64,000 nucleotides of DNA from Agromyces rhizosphaerae (GTDB lineage Bacteria; Actinomycetota; Actinomycetes; Actinomycetales; Microbacteriaceae). Below are positions 18,842-26,408 of this stretch, piece after piece. The notes beneath the pieces are model-generated. The model saw nothing but the letters and a program-made list of their open reading frames with translations. It was not told where the DNA came from and made no database searches. Made by a program: the position numbers and the translations under genes. The stretch spans positions 2,542,001 through 2,606,000 of the forward strand of contig NZ_BSDP01000001.1 of the NCBI RefSeq assembly GCF_027925245.1, read 5' to 3'. Position 1 is the stretch's first letter, and each line of letters opens with the position of its first letter.

Positions 18842-19304
18842 GCCGCTGGCGGTCGTCTCGTTCAAGCGGGCGCTCATGCTCGTCATGAACGAGAAGGCCA
18901 CCGTCATCCGCAGCGACGAGGAGCACCCGGTCCTCGCGACGAGCGGGTCGTGGGACCGCCCGTCGGTCATCATCCTGACCAGGTACGTGCGGACCCCGTA
19001 CTCCCGCCCGATCCCGGTGAGCCGGCGCGGGGTGCTGCGCCGCGACGAGCACCGCTGCGCGTACTGCGACCGGTCGGCGACGACCATCGACCACGTGCTG
19101 CCGCGTTCGCGCGGCGGCCGCGACACCTGGGAGAACCTGGTCGCGTGCTGCCTGCGCTGCAACAACGTCAAGGGCGACCACACCCCGGCGGAGATGGGCT
19201 GGGAGCTGCGCTTCACCCCCCGTATGCCGAACGGCCGGAGCTGGCTCGTGCGCGGGTTCGAGCGGCCGCTGCCGCAGTGGGACGAGTACCTCGAGGCGGC
19301 CTGA
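18810..19304 (+). CDS. HNH endonuclease-family protein
   Basis: Protein of 164 residues, a stand-alone HNH nuclease widely kept in actinobacteria (MRTLVLNAGYEPLAVVSFKR start). The HNH/zinc core is 80-130: HRCAYCD (CxxC), TTIDHVLPRSRGG (catalytic DH and downstream loop), WENLVACCLRCNNVKGD (second CxxC and final N-x8-type His/Lys end). No partner methylase or phage gene is near, so a housekeeping role is likelier than restriction. Start chosen at ATG 18810 with GAAAGG upstream; the longer frame overlaps the candidate small ORF. Confidence 0.88.
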   Translation: MRTLVLNAGYEPLAVVSFKRALMLVMNEKATVIRSDEEHPVLATSGSWDRPSVIILTRYVRTPYSRPIPVSRRGVLRRDEHRCAYCDRSATTIDHVLPRSRGGRDTWENLVACCLRCNNVKGDHTPAEMGWELRFTPRMPNGRSWLVRGFERPLPQWDEYLEAA

Positions 19305-19356
19305 TCCCTCCACGCCTCGATTCTCCACAGGGGTGGGGCGCGCCCGTGGCGCAATC

Positions 19357-19386
19357 GTGACATTCGGGGGGACGGTGCCGTACAGT
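19357..19386 (+). promoter_or_regulatory. sigma70-like promoter for the CHAP gene
   Basis: GTGACA (19357-19362) and TACAGT (19381-19386) are separated by 18 bases. It lies about 100 bases upstream of GTG 19489, leaving a leader that ends with GGAGGA. Confidence 0.45.
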
Positions 19387-19488
19387 GGGAATCCGTCGCG
19401 TCACCCCCAGACCGCGCGATGACAACCTGAGTTCCCCCGCTCCGCGTGCACACCCGCGTGGTCGAGGGTGCGCATCGGAGGACTGAGC

Positions 19489-20565
19489 GTGGGCGAACCC
19501 GAATCGAGTGGCGAGGACTTCTGGCCCTTCGCGTCGATCGAGCCCGAGCCGCACGTCCCCGACCACAACGCGGGCTTCGCCACGCGCCGCGAGGCGCGCA
19601 CCGCCGAGCGTCGCGGGCCGCGTCGCGGTCGCGGGAGCCGCGCGTCGGCGAGCACCCCGGAGGTCACCACGACGCCGGCGAGTGCCGCGCAGGCCGATCC
19701 CACCGTGCCGAGCGCCCCGTTGCCCCCCGCACCGTCCGTCGCGGAGGAGCTGCCGCCCTACGCCGGCCCGTCGCGCACCGCACCGCGGAAGCCGGTGACG
19801 GCACCGCCCGCCCGCCCCGCATCGTCGACGAAGCCCGCACGGCGCTCCCGCGGCGCCGGTCGCACCGTCGCGACCATGCTCGTCGTGCCCGCCCTCGTCG
19901 GCACGCTCGCGCTGCCGGCCTACGCCCTCGTCCCGGGCGACTCCGGGTTCGCGACCTCCGACAGGTTCAACCAGTCGCAGGCCGAGGCGCAGGACGTGAT
20001 CGTCTCCGACCTCGCCGCCGCGGCATCGGTCTCCCGCGACGGGTACGCCGCGGTGACCGCCGGTGAGCTCGAGCAGGTGCGCCTCGCCGAGCAGCGGGCC
20101 GCCTGGGAGGCGCAGGCCGCCGCCGCGCGTGCCGCCGGCGGCTACTCGGTCGTCGCCGAGCAGGCCGAGGGCGACGACTACCCGTGGTGGAACCAGACGC
20201 CCAACGACTACGGCGGCGGGCTCTCGCCGCTCGGCTACTACTACCGCGAGTGCGTCGACTTCGTGGCCTGGCGCATGAACCGCGACGCCGGCTCGACCGC
20301 GGCGCCGTGGCGCTGGGTCTGGGCGAACCTCGCCTCGGGCAGCGCGTACCGCTGGGAGAGCGAGTGGCGCAACCACGGCTGGGTCGTGAGCAGCGAGCCC
20401 GTCACGGGCGCCGTCGCGTGGTTCCCGTACAACCACGTCGCGTACGTGCAGTCGGTCGGCGACGGCACGGTCGTGCTCGAGGAGTACAACTGGAACAGCG
20501 ACCACTCGTACCACACGCGCACCATCGCCTGGGGTGACGCGATCTACCTCTACCCGCCGAAGTAG
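19489..20565 (+). CDS. CHAP-domain peptidoglycan amidase/endopeptidase
   Basis: Membrane-anchored wall hydrolase of 358 residues. Cytoplasmic Pro/Ala-rich tail 1-125, transmembrane helix about 126-147 (LVGTLALPAYA), external linker with NQSQAEAQDVIVSDLAAAA and AAVTAGELEQVR, then a CHAP domain about 230-358: catalytic Cys255 in ECVDFVAWRMN, His316 in YNHVAYVQS and the Glu/Asn pair in EEYNW. GTG 19489 is preceded by GGAGGA at proper spacing. Its anchor-linker module matches the NlpC/P60 gene two genes upstream, so the two are likely paired hydrolases with the same localisation. Confidence 0.9.
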   Translation: MGEPESSGEDFWPFASIEPEPHVPDHNAGFATRREARTAERRGPRRGRGSRASASTPEVTTTPASAAQADPTVPSAPLPPAPSVAEELPPYAGPSRTAPRKPVTAPPARPASSTKPARRSRGAGRTVATMLVVPALVGTLALPAYALVPGDSGFATSDRFNQSQAEAQDVIVSDLAAAASVSRDGYAAVTAGELEQVRLAEQRAAWEAQAAAARAAGGYSVVAEQAEGDDYPWWNQTPNDYGGGLSPLGYYYRECVDFVAWRMNRDAGSTAAPWRWVWANLASGSAYRWESEWRNHGWVVSSEPVTGAVAWFPYNHVAYVQSVGDGTVVLEEYNWNSDHSYHTRTIAWGDAIYLYPPK

Positions 20566-20583
20566 CGGCGGAGGCACCGCCGC
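20565..20583. terminator. short stem-loop between convergent genes
   Basis: GCGGCGG-aggca-CCGCCGC directly after the CHAP stop codon, 7-bp stem. No T tract follows, so it may serve as a weak bidirectional terminator. Confidence 0.35.
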
Positions 20584-20614
20584 CGGCGGGCGTGACCGTC
20601 GGATGCCCCGGGCG

Positions 20615-21658
20615 TCAGTCCATGCGCAGCAGGCACGCGGGCGCAGGCGTGGCGACCGGCACGCCGACCGGCGAGAGGCGCCCGGTCTCGTGATCGACCG
20701 CGAGCACGGTGAGCGAGTCCGACGCCATGTTCGCGATGACGAGGAACCGCCCGTCGGTCGTGAACTCGATGTCGCGCGGGTGGTCGCCCGCGACGGGGAA
20801 CTCGTCGAGCAGCTCGAGCGTGCCCGCCTCGTCGTCGGCGAGGATCGTGCTCACCGTGTTCGGCGTGCGGTTCGCCACCGCGAGCAGCCCGGTCGGCGAC
20901 CGGCGCAGCGCCGACGACGCGGACGCGCTGCCGGCCATCGTCGACACGATCGCGGTGATCTCGCCGCGCTCGGGCGCCTCCAGGTCGACCATGCCGAGCG
21001 TGCCGTCGAGCTCGTTCGCGATGACCGCGTGGCGACCCAGCACGACGAGGTGGCGCGGGCCGGAGCCCGGACGCAGGTGCACGTCGGCGTGCGTGTCCTC
21101 GCCCGCGGCCAGCGCAGCGAGGTCGTGCACGCGCAGGCGGTCGGCGCCGAGGTCGGCGACGACGAGCTGCGACCGGGCGGCGTCGACCACGGCCTGGTGC
21201 GCATGCGGGGACTCCTGCCGCGAGGCATCCGGCCCGCTGCCCTCGTACGCGACGCGGAGATGCTGCGGTCCGACGCCGTCGGGGCCGAGCGGATGCACCG
21301 ACAGGCTGCCGCTCGTGTAGTCGGCCGAGAACGCCCAGCGCCCGTCGGGGCTGATCGAGACGTGGCATGAGTCGGCGCCGCCGGTCGGCTGCTGCGCGCC
21401 GAGCGGCTCTGGCCCCTCGTCGTCGAGTCGCCAGGCGGAGACCGCGCCGGCGTCGAGGTGGTGGGCGACGACGAGCGTGTCGCCGTGGCGGGCGAGGTAC
21501 ATCGGGTCGGCGCCGACGTCGACCGGGTCGCCCAGCCACACCGCGCCGGTCTCGTCGACCTCGACGGGGCGGATGCCTGCGGCGGGCGTGCCGAGGAAGC
21601 CGGTGGTCGACGCCCCGAGGACGAACGCGGTGGTCGAGGGCGCGGGCGACGAGCTCAT
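20615..21658 (-). CDS. lactonase-family seven-bladed beta-propeller protein
   Basis: Protein of 347 residues of the Pgl/YbhE lactonase family, which includes 6-phosphogluconolactonase. Repeated propeller blades are visible as SISPDGRWAFSADYTSGSLS, VVLGRHAVIANELDGTLGMV and EFTTDGRFLVIANMASDSLT. The diagnostic ESPHAHQAVVD segment with paired His is present. It may hydrolyse 6-phosphogluconolactone in the pentose phosphate pathway, but the family also contains other lactonases. ATG 21658 has a GGGAGG site upstream. It converges on the CHAP gene. Confidence 0.85.
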   Translation of the reverse strand: MSSSPAPSTTAFVLGASTTGFLGTPAAGIRPVEVDETGAVWLGDPVDVGADPMYLARHGDTLVVAHHLDAGAVSAWRLDDEGPEPLGAQQPTGGADSCHVSISPDGRWAFSADYTSGSLSVHPLGPDGVGPQHLRVAYEGSGPDASRQESPHAHQAVVDAARSQLVVADLGADRLRVHDLAALAAGEDTHADVHLRPGSGPRHLVVLGRHAVIANELDGTLGMVDLEAPERGEITAIVSTMAGSASASSALRRSPTGLLAVANRTPNTVSTILADDEAGTLELLDEFPVAGDHPRDIEFTTDGRFLVIANMASDSLTVLAVDHETGRLSPVGVPVATPAPACLLRMD

Positions 21659-21697
21659 CCCCCGATCCTCCCATCACCGCGGGAGGCGTGCGTGCGC

Positions 21698-22231
21698 TCA
21701 GTCGCCGAGGCCCACCCGGTCGGGCACCGCGGTCACGACGCCCGGCAGCCAGGTCGACGGGTCGGGCCACGGCCGCCCGGTCGGCAGGTGCCGGAGCAGG
21801 CCGGCCAGGGAGGCATCCGCTTCGCTGCCCCAGGGGATGACGCGCATGGGCGACGCCGAGGCGATGACGCCGAGCCACCAGTGGCGCACCGTCGGCGCGA
21901 GGGCGTACGGGTCGAGCACGACGTAGTAGTCCGGGATCGCGATGGCGCTGGCCTCGAGTGCGTCGACCGTGCGCTCGATCTCGAGCTCGAGCACGCCGAG
22001 GGTCGCGAGGTCGTCGTAGAACTCCGCCCACGCGCTCGCGACGTGCTGCAGCGGATCGTGGTCGTGGAGGACGTACGGCGTGGACGACGAGGCGGTCCAC
22101 GCGGTGACCTCCTCGTCGCTGCGGCCCGCGAGGCTGGCGCTGCGCACGTTGGCGAACCCGTCGAGCTCGCCGAGCGCCGCGCCCGCATCATCGCCGACCA
22201 GGACGACGGTGGTTGCGGTGGGGTGCTCCAT
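21698..22231 (-). CDS. hypothetical protein
   Basis: Acidic soluble protein of 177 residues, no family recognised and no signal peptide or transmembrane helix. Aromatic-rich segments such as HDPLQHVASAWAEFYDDL and PTVRHWWLGVIASA suggest a globular alpha/beta fold. Coding third positions are G/C-rich as expected. ATG 22231 follows TAGACT by six bases, supporting the start. It is separated from the lactonase by 39 bases on the same strand and may share its transcript. Confidence 0.7.
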   Translation of the reverse strand: MEHPTATTVVLVGDDAGAALGELDGFANVRSASLAGRSDEEVTAWTASSSTPYVLHDHDPLQHVASAWAEFYDDLATLGVLELEIERTVDALEASAIAIPDYYVVLDPYALAPTVRHWWLGVIASASPMRVIPWGSEADASLAGLLRHLPTGRPWPDPSTWLPGVVTAVPDRVGLGD

Positions 22232-22237
22232 TTTCGG

Positions 22238-22243
22238 AGTCTA
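22238..22243 (-). promoter_or_regulatory. -10 box of a leaderless promoter
   Basis: TAGACT on the minus strand, six bases before ATG 22231, no ribosome binding site. Confidence 0.45.
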
Positions 22244-22367
22244 CGTCTGCCTCGCGGGGGTTCGTGTCACGATCGTGTGAACGTTCGAGGCGTGTCGTCG
22301 GATGCCCCTGGCTGGGCCGTGTGCGTGTCCTGCTGCCCGTGCGGCCGCGGGTAGACTCGTCCAGCCA

Positions 22368-22439
22368 GCCTCTGTAGCTCAATGGAAGAGCAGTTGCGTC
22401 CTAAGCAAACGGTTGGGGGTTCGAGTCCCTCCAGGGGCA
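22368..22439 (+). tRNA. tRNA-Arg (anticodon CCT)
   Basis: A 72-base cloverleaf. The acceptor arms GCCTCTG and CAGGGGC pair with one G-U. The D arm is TAGCTCAATGGAAGAGCA, the anticodon loop is GTCCTAA with CCT, and the T arm GGGGGTTCGAGTCCCTC is canonical. CCA is not encoded. One G-A mismatch sits at the end of the anticodon stem. The last 61 bases overlap, antisense, the 3' end of the DUF2071 gene. Confidence 0.95.
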
Positions 22440-23140
22440 CCGTGGCGGGGTGCCGTCCACCGCACCGGCACGTCGCGCATCACCAGGACGTCGTCCAGCA
22501 CCGCGGCGCCGCGTGGGAGCGCGTCGAAGACGCTCGACGACACGTGGATCGCACGGCCGGCGGTGACCGACCAGTCGCGGGTGCCCAGTCGTACGCCCTC
22601 GAGTGCCCCGCCCGTGCGGTCGGGCGACCAGCCCACGTCGTCCTTTCGGAAGAACGCGGACGCGTCGTCGAGCGTGGGGAACAGGGTGCTGCTCCACTCG
22701 TCGGTGAGCTCGATGTCCGCGCCGACGCTCGCGTCGGCGGCGGTCATGCGCACCGAGCACTGCGCTCCGCGGTCGGACACGTCGAATCGTGCAGGGCGGT
22801 GGACGCCGGGGAAGAGCCGGCCGCCCACCGCGACGGGCAGCCGCGACGCGGAGTGGCGCTCCGGGATGTACACGCCGGTGCGGATGCCGCCATCGCCGTC
22901 CCACTCGACGGCGATGCGGTGGGCGGCGTTCTCGGATCGGAGTCCGACGCGGGCGGTGAGCCCGGCCGGGCGGAGGGCGCCCAGCCGGATGAGGCACACC
23001 CCGGCGACGGCTGAGCCGTCGACGAGCTGCGGGCGCAGCGGGCGCGGCAGCAGCGCTCGCGCGACGTCGGGATCCAGCCGGTAGTTGATCAGGAGCCTGC
23101 GCTCGATGGTGCCGTCCAGGGGGACCGTCCACGGGATCAT
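22379..23140 (-). CDS. DUF2071-family protein, 3' end running into a tRNA
   Basis: Protein of 253 residues, DUF2071 (YqjF-like), function unknown. The ATG start MIPWTVPLDGTIERRLLINY and the central block GVYIPERHSASRLPVAVGGRLFPGVHRP are family-like. It overlaps the TetR gene by four bases, so it is the last member of an epimerase-TetR-DUF2071 operon. Its last 20 or so residues (GGTRTPNRLLRTQLLFH) are simply the reverse complement of tRNA-Arg, so the native C-terminus was probably lost or replaced at the tRNA. Confidence 0.8.
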   Translation of the reverse strand: MIPWTVPLDGTIERRLLINYRLDPDVARALLPRPLRPQLVDGSAVAGVCLIRLGALRPAGLTARVGLRSENAAHRIAVEWDGDGGIRTGVYIPERHSASRLPVAVGGRLFPGVHRPARFDVSDRGAQCSVRMTAADASVGADIELTDEWSSTLFPTLDDASAFFRKDDVGWSPDRTGGALEGVRLGTRDWSVTAGRAIHVSSSVFDALPRGAAVLDDVLVMRDVPVRWTAPRHGAPGGTRTPNRLLRTQLLFH

Positions 23141-23814
23141 GCGCGCACCTCGCCCACGAGCGCGAGCAGGTCGCGAAGCGCGCCCCGCGCGAGCGGCAGG
23201 CGCGCGAGCGGGAGCACCGCCCCCAGCAGCTTCAGGCCGCGGTCGAGCAGCGCGCGCGTCCGGCGCCGATCCTCCGACGAGTCGTACACCCAGAACAGCG
23301 CGAGGAGGAGGTGTGCGAGGACGAGTGCGCGGGGGAGCACCGATCGGATGTCTTCGGGCAGCCCGGATGCCTCGGCGCCGGCCACTGCCTCGGCGAACAC
23401 GCCCTCGACGACGCCGAGGGCATCGGCAGACTCGGTCGACAACGGGTTGATCGGCGATCGGGGCGACACCGCCGCGGAGAGGAACTCGCCGGCGTGCGCG
23501 TGGTACGGCTCGAGCTGGTCGAGCCCGGTCGAATAGACGATGCGCAACCGATCGATCAGGCGCGGCTCGGTCGCCAGGAGCGGTTCGGCGGCGTCGCGAT
23601 GCGCCTCCTGCACGTCGAGGTACAGCTCCTGCACCAGGTGGTTCTTGGAGGGGAAGTGGTAGTTCGTCGCGCCCACCGAGAGCCCGAGTTCGTCCGCGAT
23701 CCTCCGGATCGTCGTGGCGTCGTAGCCGTGCTCGCGGAACGACGCGAGCGCGGCGTCGCGGATGCGCTGCCGGGTGCGCTCGCCCTTGGTGGCGGGCTCG
23801 CTGTCAGGGGACAC
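23137..23814 (-). CDS. TetR-family repressor
   Basis: Regulator of 225 residues. The helix-turn-helix is at about 12-58: ERTRQRIRDAALASFREHGY, DATTIRRIADELGLS and VGATNYHFPSKNHLVQELY. The ligand-binding domain is helical and Leu/Ala-rich. It overlaps the epimerase gene by 11 bases and DUF2071 by four, so all three are one operon. The palindrome CTGAACATGTTCAG in the divergent promoter (24853-24866) is a good candidate for its operator, which would give autoregulation and control of the DUF4166 gene. Confidence 0.92.
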   Translation of the reverse strand: MSPDSEPATKGERTRQRIRDAALASFREHGYDATTIRRIADELGLSVGATNYHFPSKNHLVQELYLDVQEAHRDAAEPLLATEPRLIDRLRIVYSTGLDQLEPYHAHAGEFLSAAVSPRSPINPLSTESADALGVVEGVFAEAVAGAEASGLPEDIRSVLPRALVLAHLLLALFWVYDSSEDRRRTRALLDRGLKLLGAVLPLARLPLARGALRDLLALVGEVRA

Positions 23815-24832
23815 GGTGCGGGCTCCGTTCGGTCGAGGTCGTCATCGACCCGGCGCGGGCATGGACGTCTCGGAGCGCCGCCTCCAGGTCGGGATGGGCG
23901 AAGGAGAAGCCGGCGTCCGCGAGCGTCTCCGGGAGGACCCAGCGGCTCTTCAGGACCAGCTCCGACTCCGTGCGCAGTGCCCACGTCCCGAGCTCGAGCA
24001 TCCATCGGGTCGTCGGCAGGCCGATCGGTCGTCCGGTGATCCGACGCAGCGTGCGCATGAGCGTGCGGTTGTCCGACGGGTTCGGCGAGGCGACGTTGAT
24101 CGGGCCGGCGAGCCGCTCGTCGTCCCGGATGAACCGGATGGCGGCGACGACGTCGTCGAGGTGCACCCAGCTGAACCGCTGGCGACCGCGCGTGCGGTAC
24201 CACGGTGCGCGCTCGCTGCCCGTGGGGCGTTCGCCGATGCCGCGGTAGCGGCGATGCGGCGGGCACCAGCCGTCGTGCTGCGTGCCGCCGAGCCCGGAGC
24301 GTGCGAGCGCGAACAGCATGCGGGTCGCGGGCCCGTCGCCGATCACGATCGCCATGCGCAGCGCCACGCGTCGCGTCGCGGGCAGCGTTCCCGCGAAGAG
24401 CTCGCGCTCCCAGGAGGTCGCGACGTCGACCGAGAATCCCGAGCCGAGCTCGCCGCCGGTCTCGGTGTTCGGGTGATCGGTCGAGTGGCGGTAGATCGTC
24501 GCCGTGGACGCGTTCAGCCACGTGTGCGGAGGACGATCCGCCCGCGCGATCGCGTCCCGCAGCGCCCGCGTGGTGCGCACGCGCGAGGCGAGGATCTCGT
24601 CGCGATTCCGGTCGGTGTAGCGGCAGTCCACGGACTTGCCCGCGAGGTTCACGACGACGTCGGCGCCGTCGACCGCGCGGCGGAGGACGTCCGGATCGTC
24701 CCAGCGGATGGGCGAGCTCCGGCCGACCGCCCGCACCTCGTAGCCGTCCTCGACGAACGAGGCGGCGACGGCGCGCCCGATGAATCCGGATCCGCCGGCG
24801 ATCACCGCGACCGGCTGCTGACTCGCGCTCAT
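23804..24832 (-). CDS. TIGR01777-family NAD(P)-binding epimerase (YfcH-like)
   Basis: Extended short-chain dehydrogenase-like protein of 342 residues. The Rossmann motif VIAGGSGFIGRAVAASF is at 9-25, VVVNLAGKSVDCRYTDRNRD follows, then a Ser/Thr-rich active-site region (LNASTATIYRHSTD) without a clear YxxxK, as usual for this family, and a DUF1731-like C-terminus (TESELVLKSRWVLPETL). Reaction unknown. ATG 24832 is six bases after a TAGGGT -10 box. First gene of the operon with TetR and DUF2071; divergent from DUF4166. Confidence 0.86.
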   Translation of the reverse strand: MSASQQPVAVIAGGSGFIGRAVAASFVEDGYEVRAVGRSSPIRWDDPDVLRRAVDGADVVVNLAGKSVDCRYTDRNRDEILASRVRTTRALRDAIARADRPPHTWLNASTATIYRHSTDHPNTETGGELGSGFSVDVATSWERELFAGTLPATRRVALRMAIVIGDGPATRMLFALARSGLGGTQHDGWCPPHRRYRGIGERPTGSERAPWYRTRGRQRFSWVHLDDVVAAIRFIRDDERLAGPINVASPNPSDNRTLMRTLRRITGRPIGLPTTRWMLELGTWALRTESELVLKSRWVLPETLADAGFSFAHPDLEAALRDVHARAGSMTTSTERSPHRVP

Positions 24833-24838
24833 GCGGCG

Positions 24839-24851
24839 ACCCTACTACATT
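24839..24851. promoter_or_regulatory. back-to-back leaderless promoters
   Basis: On the minus strand TAGGGT (24844-24839) lies six bases before the epimerase ATG. On the plus strand TACATT (24846-24851) lies seven bases before the DUF4166 ATG. The two -10 boxes are almost adjacent, so one bound regulator could block both. Confidence 0.5.
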
Positions 24852-24852
24852 T

Positions 24853-24866
24853 CTGAACATGTTCAG
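24853..24866. promoter_or_regulatory. perfect palindrome, likely TetR operator
   Basis: CTGAACATGTTCAG is a perfect 14-bp palindrome. It includes the ATG (24859-24861) of the DUF4166 gene, so the start codon lies inside the operator, just downstream of the plus-strand -10 box. Confidence 0.6.
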
Positions 24867-25542
24867 TTCTGATCGGCGCCCACCCGTCCGACCTGACGAG
24901 CGCTCCGTCTACGAGCGGGTGCTCGGAGAGGACTTCGCGCGACTGCATCCGCAGCTTCGCCGCTACTTCGGTGCGATCCCGCGCGGGTTCGAAGGGGTGG
25001 GGTCCGGCAGCTTCCGCGAGGCGGGGCTGCGCGTTCGCGTCCTCCGGCCGATGTTCGCGGTGCTGGGGCGCCGTCGCATCGCGTTCGCCGAGCGCGGCAC
25101 CGAGGTTCCCTTCCGCGTGCGGAACCGGTCCGGACCCGACGGGATGCGCGTCGCCGCCCGGACCTTCCACTTCTCCGGCGCGACGCGCGAGATGAGCGAC
25201 GTGATCCGCGTCGAGCGGGGTCGGCTCGTGGACCGCATCGGCACGGATGGGGAGATCGAAGTCGAGCTCGCGCTGCGGGTGACGAACGGTCGACTGCTGA
25301 TGAGGTCGCGGCGGCTCGCGCTCCGGGTCCTCGGGCTCCGGCTTCCGCTCCCGCCATTCGTGACGGTCACGCTCGAGGAGTCAGCGGGCGAGCGCGGTGT
25401 CCAGCAGGTGGTGCTGCGCATCGTCGCCCCGCTCGTCGGCGAGATCTACGGATACGCCGGCACCTTCACGTATGCGCATCGACCGGTGGCGACCGAAGTT
25501 CCTGTGCACAGCCGCGCCGGGGATTCCGGCGAGCGTCGCTAG
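24859..25542 (+). CDS. DUF4166-family protein
   Basis: Protein of 227 residues matching DUF4166, a domain often found alone or fused to saccharopine-dehydrogenase-like proteins; function unknown. Visible family marks: YERVLGEDFARLHPQLRRYF at the start, GTEVPFRVRN, and a final VVLRIVAPLVGEIYGYAGTF. No signal peptide or transmembrane helix. ATG 24859 appears leaderless and is covered by the palindromic operator. Divergent from, and probably co-regulated with, the TIGR01777 epimerase operon. Its stop codon TAG forms part of the next gene's -10 box. Confidence 0.82.
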   Translation: MFSSDRRPPVRPDERSVYERVLGEDFARLHPQLRRYFGAIPRGFEGVGSGSFREAGLRVRVLRPMFAVLGRRRIAFAERGTEVPFRVRNRSGPDGMRVAARTFHFSGATREMSDVIRVERGRLVDRIGTDGEIEVELALRVTNGRLLMRSRRLALRVLGLRLPLPPFVTVTLEESAGERGVQQVVLRIVAPLVGEIYGYAGTFTYAHRPVATEVPVHSRAGDSGERR

Positions 25543-25545
25543 CAT
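25540..25545 (+). promoter_or_regulatory. -10 box sharing the upstream stop codon
   Basis: TAGCAT lies six bases before ATG 25552. Its first three bases are the TAG stop of the DUF4166 gene. Confidence 0.45.
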
Positions 25546-25551
25546 CGCGGC

Positions 25552-25818
25552 ATGTCGACGACCGATGCTGCGCCCAAGACGAACACCCTCGCCCTGGTCG
25601 CGTTCATCACGGCGTTCGTGATCCCGGTCGCGGGCCTCGCGATCGGCATCGCGGCGAGGAAGCAGCTCGATGCGCCGGGGAACACCGAGACCGGCTGGGG
25701 TTTCGCGGGGTGGGCGACGCTCATCGGTGCGCTGGGGACGCTGTTCCAGGGCGTGTTCGTCATCATCTGGCTGACGGTGTTCGCTCGCATCCTGGGGAGC
25801 GCGCCCGGCCTCGGGTAG
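25552..25818 (+). CDS. small DUF4190-like membrane protein
   Basis: Protein of 88 residues: polar start, hydrophobic helix about 11-35, short charged loop GIAARKQLDAPGNTETGWGF, and second helix about 52-80. The loop resembles DUF4190 proteins of actinobacteria, function unknown. The start appears leaderless. It converges on another DUF4190-like gene 25 bases away on the opposite strand. Confidence 0.75.
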   Translation: MSTTDAAPKTNTLALVAFITAFVIPVAGLAIGIAARKQLDAPGNTETGWGFAGWATLIGALGTLFQGVFVIIWLTVFARILGSAPGLG

Positions 25819-25843
25819 TCGCGACCCGGCGGGGCCGAAGCAC

Positions 25844-26227
25844 CTAGCGATTCCAGTACACGTTGGCCGATGTGGGGGTGCACTCGTAGGTGCGCGAACC
25901 GACCTCGTGGACGCCGGTGCCGAGCTCGGCACACGTGCGGAACAGGTCGATGAAGATCGGGGAGACTGCGATGACGACTCCGATCGTCGCCAGGACGCCG
26001 AGCCCCGCGATCACCGTGCCCGCGATCGCGAATCCGTTCCGGAACCCGGCGCGCTTGGACCGCACCAGCGCGATGATGCTGACGACGAGGCCCGGGATGT
26101 TGAGGAAGGCGACGAATGAGAGGATGAAGCCGACCACGCCGAGCACCTGGAACGGGTCCTTGGCCGGGGTCTCGGTCGCGCGGGGCTCCGGGGTGACGAT
26201 TGCTGCTTCGACCTGCTCGTTCGACAT
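25844..26227 (-). CDS. DUF4190-like membrane protein
   Basis: Protein of 127 residues with a polar N-terminus (to about 25), two closely spaced helices (28-55, 66-92) separated by the loop IALVRSKRAGFRNGF typical of DUF4190, and an outside C-terminal tail containing two cysteines (FRTCAEL and TYECTPT) that could form a disulfide. ATG 26227 is used; the longer frame has no start signal. Function unknown. It shares the loop pattern with the convergent neighbour at 25552. Confidence 0.78.
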   Translation of the reverse strand: MSNEQVEAAIVTPEPRATETPAKDPFQVLGVVGFILSFVAFLNIPGLVVSIIALVRSKRAGFRNGFAIAGTVIAGLGVLATIGVVIAVSPIFIDLFRTCAELGTGVHEVGSRTYECTPTSANVYWNR

Positions 26228-26358
26228 GCCTGCACGGTACCCAGCGCGTCGCCGCCCGACTGCGCTCTCCACAGGCGCCCCTCGGCATGCAGTTCGGCGA
26301 CGGGCCGCTCTGACGCGCTCGGTCTGTGGATACGGCACGCCTCGCGGCATCCGCTGCC

Positions 26359-26364
26359 TAGGCT
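26359..26364 (+). promoter_or_regulatory. -10 box upstream of the paralogue pair
   Basis: TAGGCT; initiation near 26371 would give a leader of about 38 bases ending in GGAGCGAGG immediately before ATG 26409. Confidence 0.4.
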
Positions 26365-26408
26365 GACCGGGCGGCCGTCGACCCCTGGCGCCGCGGGACG
26401 GAGCGAGG

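Noticed and set aside
22368..25542. Genomic island integrated at tRNA-Arg
   Set aside because: No integrase, no second attachment-site copy seen, and composition is normal. Only the DUF2071 3' end is odd.
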